DNA of 64,000 nucleotides from Betaproteobacteria bacterium (GCA_009693435.1 SHXF01000005.1:1-64000); one strand, 5' to 3'; positions 16,732 through 25,768 are shown, counted from the first letter of the stretch. A program made the numbers and translations. Notes: a model not told the origin generated them from the letters alone.

Positions 16732-17384
16732 CAGTCGTCCTTGTAAGTCGGGTAGGTGCCGGATTCGGGCGATGCGGTTCCGGCTTCGAGTTCGCAAGGC
16801 ACCTGCTCGGGCCCGGGCGCGAGGAAATGCACATTGCTGGTGTGGTGCCACATGCGTTGGTTGAAGCTGCCGATGCGCTGGCTGCGGATGATGACCGCGG
16901 CAGTGCGCGAATCGCCGACATATTCCGCGTGCGGCAATCCCGGCGGGACCACGTCGACGAAGCCCGGTTCCACCATGTAGCTGCCGGCCTCGCTGAACTG
17001 CGCCACCGCGCCGGGGGGCGCATCCACGTCCAGGTGATAGCGGACCACGCGCTCGGAGCCGTAGATCACGCCGTACGCCGTCCAGGTATGCGCGTGGTCG
17101 TGCACCGGCGTGACGCCGCCCGGCGCCTTGACCAGCGCATTGATGACGAATCCGTACTGCGGGTCTTCGTAGAGCAGCATGTTGGTGTACATGCCGTCGG
17201 GTTTGCGGGTGATGTCCCACGCTGCGGCGCGTTCGCGCAGCTCCGGATCGTCGAGCAGCATCGGCACCAGGGTGCTGACTTTGCGCCAGCGCGCTTCGTC
17301 GCTCATGTCGGACTGCCACAGCGCGTGCATCGCGGGCACGAAGCGCTCGAAACAGGCAAGCGGCGGAATGCGGTTTATATCCAT
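16731..17384 (-). CDS. Cysteine dioxygenase-like cupin protein
   Basis: This 217-residue single-domain cupin is related to cysteine and 3-mercaptopropionate dioxygenases, iron enzymes that oxidise thiols to sulfinates. The metal site is seen as the HDH motif in TPVHDHAHTW near residue 95 and a third histidine in PPGLPHAEY. A five-copy 9-bp repeat lies directly upstream of the ATG and supplies AGGA motifs in place of one normal ribosome site. It overlaps the TMEM175 gene by one base. A true cysteine dioxygenase function is not proven. Confidence 0.85.
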   Translation of the reverse strand: MDINRIPPLACFERFVPAMHALWQSDMSDEARWRKVSTLVPMLLDDPELRERAAAWDITRKPDGMYTNMLLYEDPQYGFVINALVKAPGGVTPVHDHAHTWTAYGVIYGSERVVRYHLDVDAPPGAVAQFSEAGSYMVEPGFVDVVPPGLPHAEYVGDSRTAAVIIRSQRIGSFNQRMWHHTSNVHFLAPGPEQVPCELEAGTASPESGTYPTYKDD

Positions 17385-17391
17385 GGCGGGT

Positions 17392-17436
17392 GAGTCCTAT
17401 GAGTCCTATGAGTCCTTTGAGTCCTATGAGTCCTTG
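17392..17436. repeat. Five 9-bp tandem repeats carrying Shine-Dalgarno-like motifs
   Basis: The unit is GAGTCCTAT (variants end TTT or TTG). On the minus strand each unit reads ATAGGACTC, which contains AGGA. The array ends seven bases before the start codon of the cupin gene at 17384. Copy-number change would alter spacing in steps of nine bases and the number of ribosome-site-like motifs. Confidence 0.85.
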
Positions 17437-17478
17437 GGGCAGCGTGGCGCTTCAGGCGCGCCGGGTTGGATGCGGCAA

Positions 17479-18885
17479 TTATCGTAGCAAATGTCCGATC
17501 GAATTGGCGTAATAGCGCAGCAGGGCAAGTTCAGCTTCATTGGCCGCGTACAGGCCGTCCTGCTCATTCACAATGCGGCGCTCGGTGAGCATGCGCAGGC
17601 CCGCGCCGATGGCGTAGTCGCGGTCGCGCCGCGGCACGTAGACATGCGCGCCGCGCGCTTCCAGTTTTTCTATCAGCGCCTCCACTTCGACTTTCAGTTC
17701 CAGTTCCGACAGCCGCCGCCCGGGTGCGGCGGCGAACACCGTGGCGACCAGCGGCACCGGCAGCACCGGCACCAGGCTGCCGACGCGTTCCATCAGATGG
17801 CGGCCGAGTTCGGCGACGCGCACCTGGCGCCCCTCTTTCGACAGTTTGCCGAAGTCCAGGCCGCGCTCGGCCGAGTACTTTCTTATCGATATCGGGGCGC
17901 CGAAATTCACGCAGGCGTAGCCGAAGCGGTGCCATTCGCTTTTCATCATCAGGCGCGCATGGTGGGCAACGAACGCCAGGGTGTTCCATAGCGCGCGCGC
18001 GATCCCCGGTCGCTTCGCCTCCGCGTCCAGCGAGCGCAGCTGCGTGCGGTCTTCCAGGCAGCGGTCGTAGTTGAGGCCAAGCGGCACGAACACCAGGTCA
18101 CGCCCGTCCGGCGTGTAGCCGCGCAGCATGTAGTCGACAATGCCCAGCTTGGGCTCACGCATCAGGCCGTCGCGGGTCAGGCCGCCTTCGGGGTACACCG
18201 CCTGGGTGACGCCCGCCTCGGTGGCCATGGCGATGTAGCGCTCCAGCACGCGCCGGTAAAGTTCGTCGCGCGAATTGCGGCGCACGAAAAAAGCGCCCAT
18301 GGAGCGCAACAGCTGCTGCAGCGGCCAGACGCGCGCCCATTCACCGACTGCGTAGGAGAGCGCGGCGTGCTCCGCGGCGAGGTAGGCGGCAAGGATGTAG
18401 TCCATGTTGCTGCGGTGATTCATGACGAATACCACGGTTGCATCCGGCGGCACCTGCGCCAGCGCCTCGCGGTCGGCATAGCCGACCCGCACCCGGTAGA
18501 GCAGCCGCGCGATGCGCCGTCCGACCCAGTAGCCGACGCGGAAATAGAGGTAGGCATTGAATGCCGGCACGATCTCCGAGGCATAGGCGCGGATGCGCGC
18601 GGTGACCAGTTCGCGCGGCATCTTGTGTTCGCGCGCGTAAGCCGCGGCGGCTTCCTGAACTTTCGAATCGTAGGTGAGGATATCGATCAGCGCCTGGCGG
18701 CGGGTCTGCTGGAACGGGCGGATTTCGATGCTCAGTCGCGCCCCGACTTCTTCCAGTACGCGGCTCGCCCGGCTGCGCAGGAACCAGCGCACCGGCGGCA
18801 TCATGATGCGGTCGTACAGCGCCCACGCCGCCAGTATTCCGACGAGCACTGCGAGCCACATCGGCAGGGTTACGGTGGAGAACAT
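17479..18885 (-). CDS. Glycerol-3-phosphate/lysophospholipid acyltransferase (PlsB/PlsC-like)
   Basis: This 468-residue enzyme of phospholipid synthesis is anchored by an N-terminal membrane segment at about 8-25. The acyltransferase block I is NHRSNMDY (the HxxxxD motif), with PEGG further on as block III. The C-terminal part, ending LLRYYANSIGHLL, resembles PlsB-type acyltransferases. The start at 18885 lies 16 bases inside the upstream FAD hydroxylase gene, so the two are translationally coupled. A longer open frame upstream is discarded because it lies within that gene. Confidence 0.87.
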   Translation of the reverse strand: MFSTVTLPMWLAVLVGILAAWALYDRIMMPPVRWFLRSRASRVLEEVGARLSIEIRPFQQTRRQALIDILTYDSKVQEAAAAYAREHKMPRELVTARIRAYASEIVPAFNAYLYFRVGYWVGRRIARLLYRVRVGYADREALAQVPPDATVVFVMNHRSNMDYILAAYLAAEHAALSYAVGEWARVWPLQQLLRSMGAFFVRRNSRDELYRRVLERYIAMATEAGVTQAVYPEGGLTRDGLMREPKLGIVDYMLRGYTPDGRDLVFVPLGLNYDRCLEDRTQLRSLDAEAKRPGIARALWNTLAFVAHHARLMMKSEWHRFGYACVNFGAPISIRKYSAERGLDFGKLSKEGRQVRVAELGRHLMERVGSLVPVLPVPLVATVFAAAPGRRLSELELKVEVEALIEKLEARGAHVYVPRRDRDYAIGAGLRMLTERRIVNEQDGLYAANEAELALLRYYANSIGHLLR

Positions 18886-20624
18886 GTCGCGGCCCCGGTT
18901 GTGGATACGGCGAAAGTTGCGCCGTAGCCTGCTTCGACTTCGGAAGGAAAATGCAAGCTCGCGGCCAGCCGCTGCAACTGTTTCGAACAATCCATCGCCC
19001 GGCAAGCCATGGCGATGAAGCGATCCGGGCGCAGCAGTATCACGGCAGCCCGGTGCGCGTCGAACCAGCGGTGCAGCTCGCCGTCGCGATCGAACAGTAT
19101 CGTGAAACCCATATCGGATTCGCCTTCCAGGCGCCGCTGGCAAGCGGGTTTGAACACCAGGCGTTTTGCATGCAGACGGCTCAATACGCGTCGCGCGGCA
19201 TTGTCCAGGTGCGCCGCCGGATCTGCGCCCCATGATAGCAGCGCGAATCCGGGGCCGCCGCCTTGGTTGGCGCCGTGGACGGCACCGTTGTCGCCACCGG
19301 CGCCATCGATCGCGTCATCGAGGCGCAATGCGATGCCCCGCGCGTCTTCCACCCACGGCTGGATGAACATCCTGCCGACCGGCACGCGGTGCGGCGGGTC
19401 GGCATCGTGCACCACAACACCGCGCCTGATCATCGGCATCGGCTTGAATCCCATTTCCAGAAAGAAGTTGCGCAGGCCCGGCACTTTCTGCGTCAGTCCG
19501 AAGAAGACGCTTTGCAGCCAGGCATGAACCCGCGTCGGCGGACGAATGATGCGGCCGGTGGTGACCGAGACTCGGGTGATGGCCATGACATGTTCGCGCC
19601 GCTCGTCGTCGTAGCTGTCCAGCAACGCCTCGCCGGATTCGCCGCGTATCACCCGCGCCAGTTTCCAGCCGAGGTTGGCGGCGTCGCGGATGCCGGTGTT
19701 GTAGCCCTGGCCCTGCCAGACCGGCATCAAATGCGCCGCGTCGCCGGCCAGCAGCAGCCGTCCCTTGCGGAACGCCGAGGCCACGCGCGCGTGGTGGGTG
19801 TAGATGCGGTGGCGAATGACGTTGATGGCGCCATATTCGCCCATCGCCTGGCGCAGCAGCCGCTCGAGCTCGCCGGAGGCCGCAAGCGAGGCCTCGGTCG
19901 CGTCGGGCGGCACCAGGAATTCGAAGCGCCGCACGCCGTGCGGCAGGCCGATGGAAATATAGGGCGCTAGCGGATGGCACACGGCGATTATGCTGGGCGT
20001 GCCAACCGGGTCGTCGGCGAGGTCGACCACCAGCCACTGCGTCGACTCGGTCGTGCCTTGGAAGTCCGCCTGCATCGCCTTGCGCACGGTGCTGCGTCCG
20101 CCGTCGCAGCCGATGATGTAACGCGCGCTGATCGCGGCCTGCTCGCCCGTGGACGATTTCGCGTTTGCCGTCGCGCCCGCGGGAGTATCCGCAACCGTTT
20201 CCACCGTCCAGCCGAAGCAGGTCTGCACGCACTCAAAACGATGCAAACCCTTGAAGAGTTCGTTGTCGACCAGGGGCTGGACGAAACTGTTGCGTCGCGC
20301 CCAGCCGAATTCGCGGGTGCTGGGGCGCGCGGAGAAGAGCGTCCTGCCGCGCGGCGTTACGAAATGGATGGCATGGTCGGGAGCCGTATGCTGCCGCACC
20401 TGCGCAACCAGTCCGATCGCCTGGAACGCGCGCAGGCATTCGTCGTCGATGCCGACGCCGCGCGGATAGTCGATCAGGCGGTCCAGTTGTTCGACCACGA
20501 CCGTGCGCACCCCGTACAGTCCCAGATAATTCGCCAGCGTCAGCCCGACCGGACCAGCGCCCAGTATCAATACGTCCGTTTCGGCGGCAGGTGTGCGCTG
20601 CGCTTCGGTTCCGGAATGGCTCAT
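18870..20624 (-). CDS. FAD-dependent aromatic hydroxylase (MhpA-like)
   Basis: This class A flavin monooxygenase (584 residues) uses NAD(P)H and oxygen to hydroxylate aromatic rings. It has the N-terminal dinucleotide fold GAGPVGLTLANYLG at about 24-37, the FAD-binding LLLAGDAAHLMPVWQGQGYNTG segment near residue 300 and a thioredoxin-like C-terminal region. The closest named family is 3-(3-hydroxyphenyl)propionate hydroxylase. It diverges from a VOC extradiol-like gene, which fits aromatic degradation. The ATG at 20624 fits the family start; an upstream TTG at 20657 is less likely. Confidence 0.9.
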   Translation of the reverse strand: MSHSGTEAQRTPAAETDVLILGAGPVGLTLANYLGLYGVRTVVVEQLDRLIDYPRGVGIDDECLRAFQAIGLVAQVRQHTAPDHAIHFVTPRGRTLFSARPSTREFGWARRNSFVQPLVDNELFKGLHRFECVQTCFGWTVETVADTPAGATANAKSSTGEQAAISARYIIGCDGGRSTVRKAMQADFQGTTESTQWLVVDLADDPVGTPSIIAVCHPLAPYISIGLPHGVRRFEFLVPPDATEASLAASGELERLLRQAMGEYGAINVIRHRIYTHHARVASAFRKGRLLLAGDAAHLMPVWQGQGYNTGIRDAANLGWKLARVIRGESGEALLDSYDDERREHVMAITRVSVTTGRIIRPPTRVHAWLQSVFFGLTQKVPGLRNFFLEMGFKPMPMIRRGVVVHDADPPHRVPVGRMFIQPWVEDARGIALRLDDAIDGAGGDNGAVHGANQGGGPGFALLSWGADPAAHLDNAARRVLSRLHAKRLVFKPACQRRLEGESDMGFTILFDRDGELHRWFDAHRAAVILLRPDRFIAMACRAMDCSKQLQRLAASLHFPSEVEAGYGATFAVSTTGAATCSPP

Positions 20625-20764
20625 GCGATCCCGATCTGATTCAAGTAAACCGTGCAAGCATAAGGGTGGGATTACAATCCCGCCATAATCGTGTATTCCG
20701 TGAAACCCGAGTCCGGGGTAAATTGCAATACTGCCCCCGAAACCAGGAACTGCAAGGAGACAGC

Positions 20765-21664
20765 ATGGACATCAAGGGCGTGGAGCGCGTCGTCATGGGC
20801 GTGCAGAGCATGGCGGACGCTTGCCGTTTTTTCAACGACTTCGGATTGCAGGAAGCGCCGGACGACAAGGGCGGGGCGCGCTTCGCCACCGAGGAGGGGA
20901 CGGAGATCGTGCTGCGGCCCATAGACGATCCGGCGCTGCCGCCGGCGGTGGCAGGCGGATCCAACGTGCGCGAGATCGTCTGGGGTGTTGCATCGGAACA
21001 GGTGCTGGGCCAGATCGAAAAGGAACTCGGACGCGATCGCGCGGTGATGCGCGATGCGAATGGCGCAGTGCGCGCCACCGACCCGAACGGCTACGCGATC
21101 GCGTTTTGCGTCACGCAGCGCAAGGCGCTGCCGGCGGCATCGCATGCGGTCAACTTTCCCGGCGCGCCGCTGCGCAGGAATCGCCGCGTCGATTTCAGCA
21201 TTCGGCCGCGGATCCGGCACGTGGGCCATGTCGTTATATTCGCGCCGAATCTGGACAAAGGGCTTGCCTTCTATCGCGACCGGCTGGGATTTCGGCTGTC
21301 GGACAGCTACCCGGGGCGGGGGCTGTTCATGCGCGCCGCCGGATCGCACGATCACCACAACCTGTTCATGATCAAGCGGGAAGAGATGAAGGGCCTGCAC
21401 CATGTCTCCTTCGAAGTGACCGAATTCAACGACGTCATGATCGCCGGCATGCACATGCAGAAGCAGGGCTGGAAAACGTATTCCGGGCCGGGCCGCCACC
21501 GGCTGGGCTCGAATTACTTCTGGTACTTCGACAGTCCCTGCGGTGGCGCGATGGAGATTTATTCGGACATGGACTATCTCACCGACGAGTGGCAGGCGCG
21601 CGAGTGGGAATACACGCCCGACATCGTTGCCGCGTGGACGGCGAACGTTCCGGAGCCGGCCTAA
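20765..21664 (+). CDS. Two-module VOC protein, extradiol dioxygenase-like
   Basis: This 299-residue protein has two vicinal-oxygen-chelate modules. The C-terminal one carries a plausible iron site: H155 in VGHVVIF, H213 in LHHVSFEV and E264 in AMEIYSD, as in type I extradiol ring-cleavage dioxygenases. The N-terminal module lacks these residues and is likely structural. An AAGGAG ribosome site precedes the ATG at 20765. Its divergent neighbour is an aromatic hydroxylase, so a ring hydroxylation and cleavage pair is plausible. The substrate is not known. Confidence 0.88.
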   Translation: MDIKGVERVVMGVQSMADACRFFNDFGLQEAPDDKGGARFATEEGTEIVLRPIDDPALPPAVAGGSNVREIVWGVASEQVLGQIEKELGRDRAVMRDANGAVRATDPNGYAIAFCVTQRKALPAASHAVNFPGAPLRRNRRVDFSIRPRIRHVGHVVIFAPNLDKGLAFYRDRLGFRLSDSYPGRGLFMRAAGSHDHHNLFMIKREEMKGLHHVSFEVTEFNDVMIAGMHMQKQGWKTYSGPGRHRLGSNYFWYFDSPCGGAMEIYSDMDYLTDEWQAREWEYTPDIVAAWTANVPEPA

Positions 21665-21759
21665 ACGGGAGGGCGAGAAGCGCAACGCGGCCTGGCCCGG
21701 CTGCGTACGCGTTCAAGAAGAGGAGGCCGCCATGCCTGGTTTCATCGTGCGACTGATAG

Positions 21760-22398
21760 AAGAACCTGCAGTACACCAGGGAATCGTTCATCGCGCTGTG
21801 CCAGACGTTCGAGAATCTGTTCTGGGTGGCGGCGGGGCCGAAATCACCGTTTCAGGACACCCAGTCGCTGCTTGGGTACGCGAAAGCCAATCCGGGGAAG
21901 CTGCGCTACGCCACCTCCGGTTTCATCGGATCGCCGCACCTGGCCGGGGCGGAATTCTGGCTGCGCAACGGCGTGCAACTGACCGATATTCCCTACTCGG
22001 GCGAGTCGGTGGCGTTTCCGCATTTGCTGACCGGTTAAGTGGATCTGGGAATCATCACTACAACCGGCGTGGCGACGCAGCGCTTGCGGCCACTGGCGGT
22101 GTTCTCGGAGGAGCGCATCAAGAACTTTCCCAACGTGCCCACGGTGCGCGAACTCGGCCATCCCATCCTGCCCTCGGGCTATGGCGGTCTCTTTATCCGC
22201 GCCGATACGCCGGCGGCCATCGTGCAGAATCTGGAGTCGGTGTGCCGCGATGTCGCGGCCGACACCGCGTACAGGGATCTGTCGGAAAAGCAGTACCAGC
22301 AGGCGACCTACCTGGACCGCGTTGCATTCACCGCGCGGCTCGATGCCGACTTCAAGGCGAAGGCCAGCCTCATGCCCAGCCTGAAACTGCCCGACTGA
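21760..22398 (+). pseudogene. TctC/Bug receptor pseudogene, N-terminus lost and in-frame stop
   Basis: The frame encodes the middle and end of a Bug receptor: YAKANPGKLRYATSGFIGSP, then the IPYSGESV segment and the C-terminal part with FPNVPTVRELG. An in-frame TAA at 22036-22038 splits it, in the sequence LLTG-stop-VDLG where relatives have a residue such as Q or R, so CAA to TAA is a likely cause. Upstream of 21760 the frame is closed by TGA and TAG, and the signal peptide plus about 85 residues are missing. A strong AGGAGG and ATG at 21721-21734 lead into a different frame, suggesting that a deletion fused a start region to the gene body. Confidence 0.88.
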
Positions 22399-22491
22399 CG
22401 GCCGGTTGCGTCGTCGCGCTTAATCGAATTCAAGAGGACGCAGGCGTATGACCGCTCTGAATTCGGCTTGCAGCCTTAGCACCGGAGGACT

Positions 22492-23472
22492 ATGAACAAT
22501 CGATCGCATCCCGCGATACTTCTGATTGCGATGACACTGGCTGCCGCAGTGGCATTGCCGCTGGGCGCACAGTCGTTTCCCAGTCAGCCGATGAGGCTGG
22601 TCGTGCCATTTCCTGCCGGAGGCGGCGTCGATCTGGTGGCGCGTATCGTCGCGGCACCGCTGTCGCAGCAGCTCGGACAGCCGGTCGTGGTCGAGAACCG
22701 CAGCGGCGCGGGAGGCGCGGTGGGCGCGACTGCGGTGGCCCAGGCGCAGCCTGACGGGTACACCTTGCTCGTCGGCGCCAACTCGACGCACGGCACGAAT
22801 CCGAGCGTCCAGTTGAAACAGTCCTACGATCCGGTACGCGATTTTGCGCCTGTCGTCCTGATTTCGACCTCGCCGCTGTTCCTTCTGTCGGCCAATGCTT
22901 TGCAGGCGGGTTCGGCGGAAGATCTGATCTGGCTTGCGCGCCGCAGTCCCGGCAAGCTGAATTTCGGTTCGTACGGCAACGGCAGCATTACACATCTGAC
23001 CGCGGAACTGTTCAACTCGATGGCCGGCATACAGACCAATCATGTCCCGTATCGCGGATCAGCGCCCGCACTCACCGACCTGGCTGCAGGAAGGATAGAT
23101 TTTGTCTTCGACGGCGTGTCCGCACTCGGCTATGTGAAGGCAGGTTCGATGCGTGCGCTTGCGACCGCGGGTGCGAAGCGCGTGCCATCGGTGCTCGACA
23201 GGCCGGCACTCGCCGAGGGTGCGGTTCCCGGCTTTGACATCTCGCTCTGGTTCGGGGTGTTTGCGCCGGCCGCGACGCCGCGCACTGCGCTTGACGTGCT
23301 CAACGCCCGCATGAACGCCGCGCTCGCCGAGTCTCCCGTACGGCAGGCGATAGAGAAGATCGGGATGGAGGTTGCAGGAGGCGAGCCCGCGATGCTTTCG
23401 CGTCGCGTCGAAGCCGAATTGCGACGATGGGGAACTCTTGCGCGCGAAAAGAACATTCGCGCGGACCCGTAA
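22492..23472 (+). CDS. TctC/Bug-family tripartite tricarboxylate receptor
   Basis: This full-length periplasmic receptor has 326 residues. A signal peptide ends near GAQS (about residue 27) and is followed by VPFPAGGGVDLVAR, VENRSGAGG and HVPYRGSAP, all ligand-binding motifs. GGAGGAC precedes the ATG. It is separated by only 25 bases from a DszA/NtaA-type monooxygenase downstream, so receptor and enzyme probably belong to one transcript and handle the same or a related substrate. Confidence 0.94.
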   Translation: MNNRSHPAILLIAMTLAAAVALPLGAQSFPSQPMRLVVPFPAGGGVDLVARIVAAPLSQQLGQPVVVENRSGAGGAVGATAVAQAQPDGYTLLVGANSTHGTNPSVQLKQSYDPVRDFAPVVLISTSPLFLLSANALQAGSAEDLIWLARRSPGKLNFGSYGNGSITHLTAELFNSMAGIQTNHVPYRGSAPALTDLAAGRIDFVFDGVSALGYVKAGSMRALATAGAKRVPSVLDRPALAEGAVPGFDISLWFGVFAPAATPRTALDVLNARMNAALAESPVRQAIEKIGMEVAGGEPAMLSRRVEAELRRWGTLAREKNIRADP

Positions 23473-23497
23473 TAATGAAGTTTGCTGAAGGTACCCC

Positions 23498-24787
23498 ATG
23501 ACTGATCCAAGACGTGAGATGCACCTCGCGGTGTTTGTGGTCGGCACCGGCAACCACTCGGCCGGCTGGCGTCATGAGGGCGCGTTCGACAGCAACTGCT
23601 CATGGGCCGCGCTCGAATCGATTGCCAAGACCGCGGAGCGCGGAAAGTTCGACCTGTTCTTTGTTTCGGACGGGCTGACCTCGGACGCCGACGACCAGCC
23701 TTCCTTCGTGACCCGCTTCGAGCCGACGACCCTGCTTGGCGCAGTCAGCATGGTCACGAAGAAGGTGGGTTTAGGGGCGACGGTTTCGACCAGCTTTGGC
23801 GAGCCGTTTCATGTGGCGCGTATATTCGCCTCGCTCGATCACCTGAGCGGCGGCCGTGCCGCATGGAATGTGGTCACCACAACCAACGAGAAGGCCGCGC
23901 TCAACTTCAGCACGCAGCCCATCCCGCATGATCATCGTTACGAGATCGCGGAGGAATTCGTGGATGTAGTCCGCGGGCTCTGGGATTGCTGGGAAGCGGG
24001 CACGGTGGTGAAGAACAGGGAAACCGGCGTTTATATCGACAAGACAAAATTTCACCGGTTGGATCACGAGGGGCGATTTTTCTCGGTGCGCGGACCCGCG
24101 AACATCCAACGCAGTCCGCAGGGGCAGCCGGTCATCATTCACGCAGGAGGTTCGTCGCCCGGGCAGGAACTGGCCGCACGCGTGGCGGACGTGGTGTTTT
24201 CCGTCGTGGCGGAGCCGGACTCGGCAAAGCGTGCCTACGACGAACTTAAGTTACGGGTCGCCAGGCACGGGCGCAATCCAGAGGAAGTGAAGATCCTCGC
24301 CGGTGTTATGCCGATCGTTGGCCGCACCGACGCCGAAGCCAAGGCGCAGCTGGATCGGCTTCAGGGCTGGATTTCGGACACAACTGCAGTGCCGCTGGTT
24401 TCGCAGCGGCTTGGACACGATATTTCCGGCCTTCCGCTCGACGGCCCGATCCCGGATTTTCCCAGGACCGAACGCGGGCAGACGTTTTCAAAGACCCTGC
24501 TCGAGCATGCGCGGCGACACAACATGACGCTGCGGGATATCTACAATCTGATCGCCGCTGCGCACGGTCACTGGGTCATCTGCGGCACGGCTGAGCGGAT
24601 CGCGGATACGCTGGAGGAATGGTTTATCGAACGACGGGCCGACGGGTATATCGTGATGCCGCCGTTTTTCCCCGGTCCGTTTGATGATTTCGTCGATCTG
24701 GTCGTGCCGGAACTGCAAAAGCGCGGCCTGTTCAGGAAGGACTACTCGGGCAAGACCCTGCTTGAGCATTTGGGCATCAAGAGATAA
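23498..24787 (+). CDS. NtaA/SnaA/DszA-family flavin-dependent monooxygenase
   Basis: This 429-residue FMNH2-dependent monooxygenase is of the class that breaks down nitrilotriacetate, EDTA and dibenzothiophene sulfone. Hallmarks are the N-terminal HSAGWRHEGA, the FFVSDGLT strand, the SGGRAAWNVVTTTN flavin loop and the C-terminal DGYIVMPPFFPG. A reduced flavin supplier is needed but none is nearby. It lies directly after a Bug receptor. The exact substrate cannot be read from sequence. Confidence 0.93.
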   Translation: MTDPRREMHLAVFVVGTGNHSAGWRHEGAFDSNCSWAALESIAKTAERGKFDLFFVSDGLTSDADDQPSFVTRFEPTTLLGAVSMVTKKVGLGATVSTSFGEPFHVARIFASLDHLSGGRAAWNVVTTTNEKAALNFSTQPIPHDHRYEIAEEFVDVVRGLWDCWEAGTVVKNRETGVYIDKTKFHRLDHEGRFFSVRGPANIQRSPQGQPVIIHAGGSSPGQELAARVADVVFSVVAEPDSAKRAYDELKLRVARHGRNPEEVKILAGVMPIVGRTDAEAKAQLDRLQGWISDTTAVPLVSQRLGHDISGLPLDGPIPDFPRTERGQTFSKTLLEHARRHNMTLRDIYNLIAAAHGHWVICGTAERIADTLEEWFIERRADGYIVMPPFFPGPFDDFVDLVVPELQKRGLFRKDYSGKTLLEHLGIKR

Positions 24788-24804
24788 GGGGATCTCTATT
24801 TTTT

Positions 24805-24870
24805 CGTCATTCCCGCGAAAGCGAGAATCCATCTCTATGATTACATGGGTTCCCGCCTCCGCGGGAACGA
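24805..24870. repeat. Imperfect palindrome of the CGTCATTCCCGCG type
   Basis: The segment starts CGTCATTCCCGCGAAAGCGA and ends CCGCGGGAACGA, forming a long imperfect hairpin. Palindromes with these ends are dispersed between genes in many proteobacteria. A variant copy lies at 46053-46123. It follows the monooxygenase gene and may act as a terminator. Confidence 0.75.
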
Positions 24871-24943
24871 AAAAATTTGAATATGTAGAGGCGCAATCCG
24901 CGGCACGTCCCCGACGGGGATCTTCGTCCCCCTGGCCGTGCGG

Positions 24944-25264
24944 TCAGACCATGGCCTTGCGCAACTGGTGCTTGTAGCTGTGTATGTGGTCCAGGGCTAC
25001 CCGCAGCGCTTTGCGGTCACCGGCGGCGCGCGCTTCGTCGCGCTTCTTTTGCCAGTCGTGAATCTTGGCCTTGACCGCCGTCTTGTCGATCCCTTTCACC
25101 TCGTGGTGGACGTGCATGTCGATGTTAAGCGCCTTGCAGATCGCGACCAGCAGGTGGTCCTTGTTCATTTGCGTGTAGCCCTCGACCGCGGGTGTCATGG
25201 CTACCGCGACCTCACTCAGTTCAGCGAGGGTTTTGTGTTTCAACTCCGAAAAAGTGTGTGCCAT
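24944..25264 (-). CDS. Small conserved protein with Rho-N-like domain
   Basis: This 106-residue hypothetical protein has an N-terminal half (LAELSEVAVAM and the MNKDHLLVAICKAL helix, residues about 14-47) that resembles the Rho termination factor N-terminal or SAP-like fold, often used for nucleic-acid binding. The C-terminal half is a charged helix. The start carries an AAGGAG ribosome site. It borders the integron-like region. The function is unknown. Confidence 0.7.
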   Translation of the reverse strand: MAHTFSELKHKTLAELSEVAVAMTPAVEGYTQMNKDHLLVAICKALNIDMHVHHEVKGIDKTAVKAKIHDWQKKRDEARAAGDRKALRVALDHIHSYKHQLRKAMV

Positions 25265-25721
25265 GGTTCAGAACTCCTTGCGTAGTGTCCGTTGTCTGGA
25301 TGTTCGTTCGAGAACCCCTGGGTGAGGATCTCCAACCAGAGAGGTTACTGCGTCCGCGCCAATTACAACATTTCCGAACGGTGCTTGTCATCCGCCGCCT
25401 GGAGCGCCCGAAACCGGGGGAGGAGTGGCTCTCCCTGACGCCAATGTCATCGTGTCTCGCGGCAACGGGTGGCGGCATAGGACATTTGCCGGCGGCAGAG
25501 GTGTCGGCAATGGCCGGTATCGAGCAGGTCGAATGACTGGTAACGACCCTATGCCGCCATGGGCTATCGGCGGTTTGGCTCTGCTTTGAGGCACGCAGTT
25601 AAATAAAGTGGCATGCCGGTTTTCACGGTTTGTTAGTACACTGATTGCACGCATCGAGGGGCCGAAAAACCAATGGGCACATGGAGTTCCGGAGGAACAT
25701 GCTCGCCAGGTAATGGCGCAG
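25265..25721. other. Gene-free region between the Rho-N-like gene and the attI-like site
   Basis: About 450 bases hold no convincing gene. In class 1 integrons an integrase gene would lie here on the minus strand, but no frame here shows integrase motifs. A hairpin with CCGCC and GGCGG arms lies near 25554-25576. A lone GTTAAAT at 25598 matches the integron core consensus but has no partner and is not called. Confidence 0.55.
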
Positions 25722-25768
25722 TCGGGTATGTAACGCAGCAAAACTGTCGCCCGACATTACGTTAGAGC
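25722..25768 (+). other. attI-like recombination site
   Basis: The stretch ATGTAACGCAGCA ... CTGTCGCCC ... GTTAGAG matches the class 1 attI site as I recall it (ATGTTACGCAGCA, CAGTCGCCC, GTTAGG) at the same order and near-identical spacing. The core is GTTAGAG at 25761-25767, with the expected exchange point between G25761 and T25762. It lies just before the first cassette. The match is from memory and not from an alignment. Confidence 0.6.

Noticed and set aside
25598..25604. GTTAAAT as a further integron core site
   Set aside because: It lacks a complementary partner and hairpin arms, so the match to the short consensus is probably chance.
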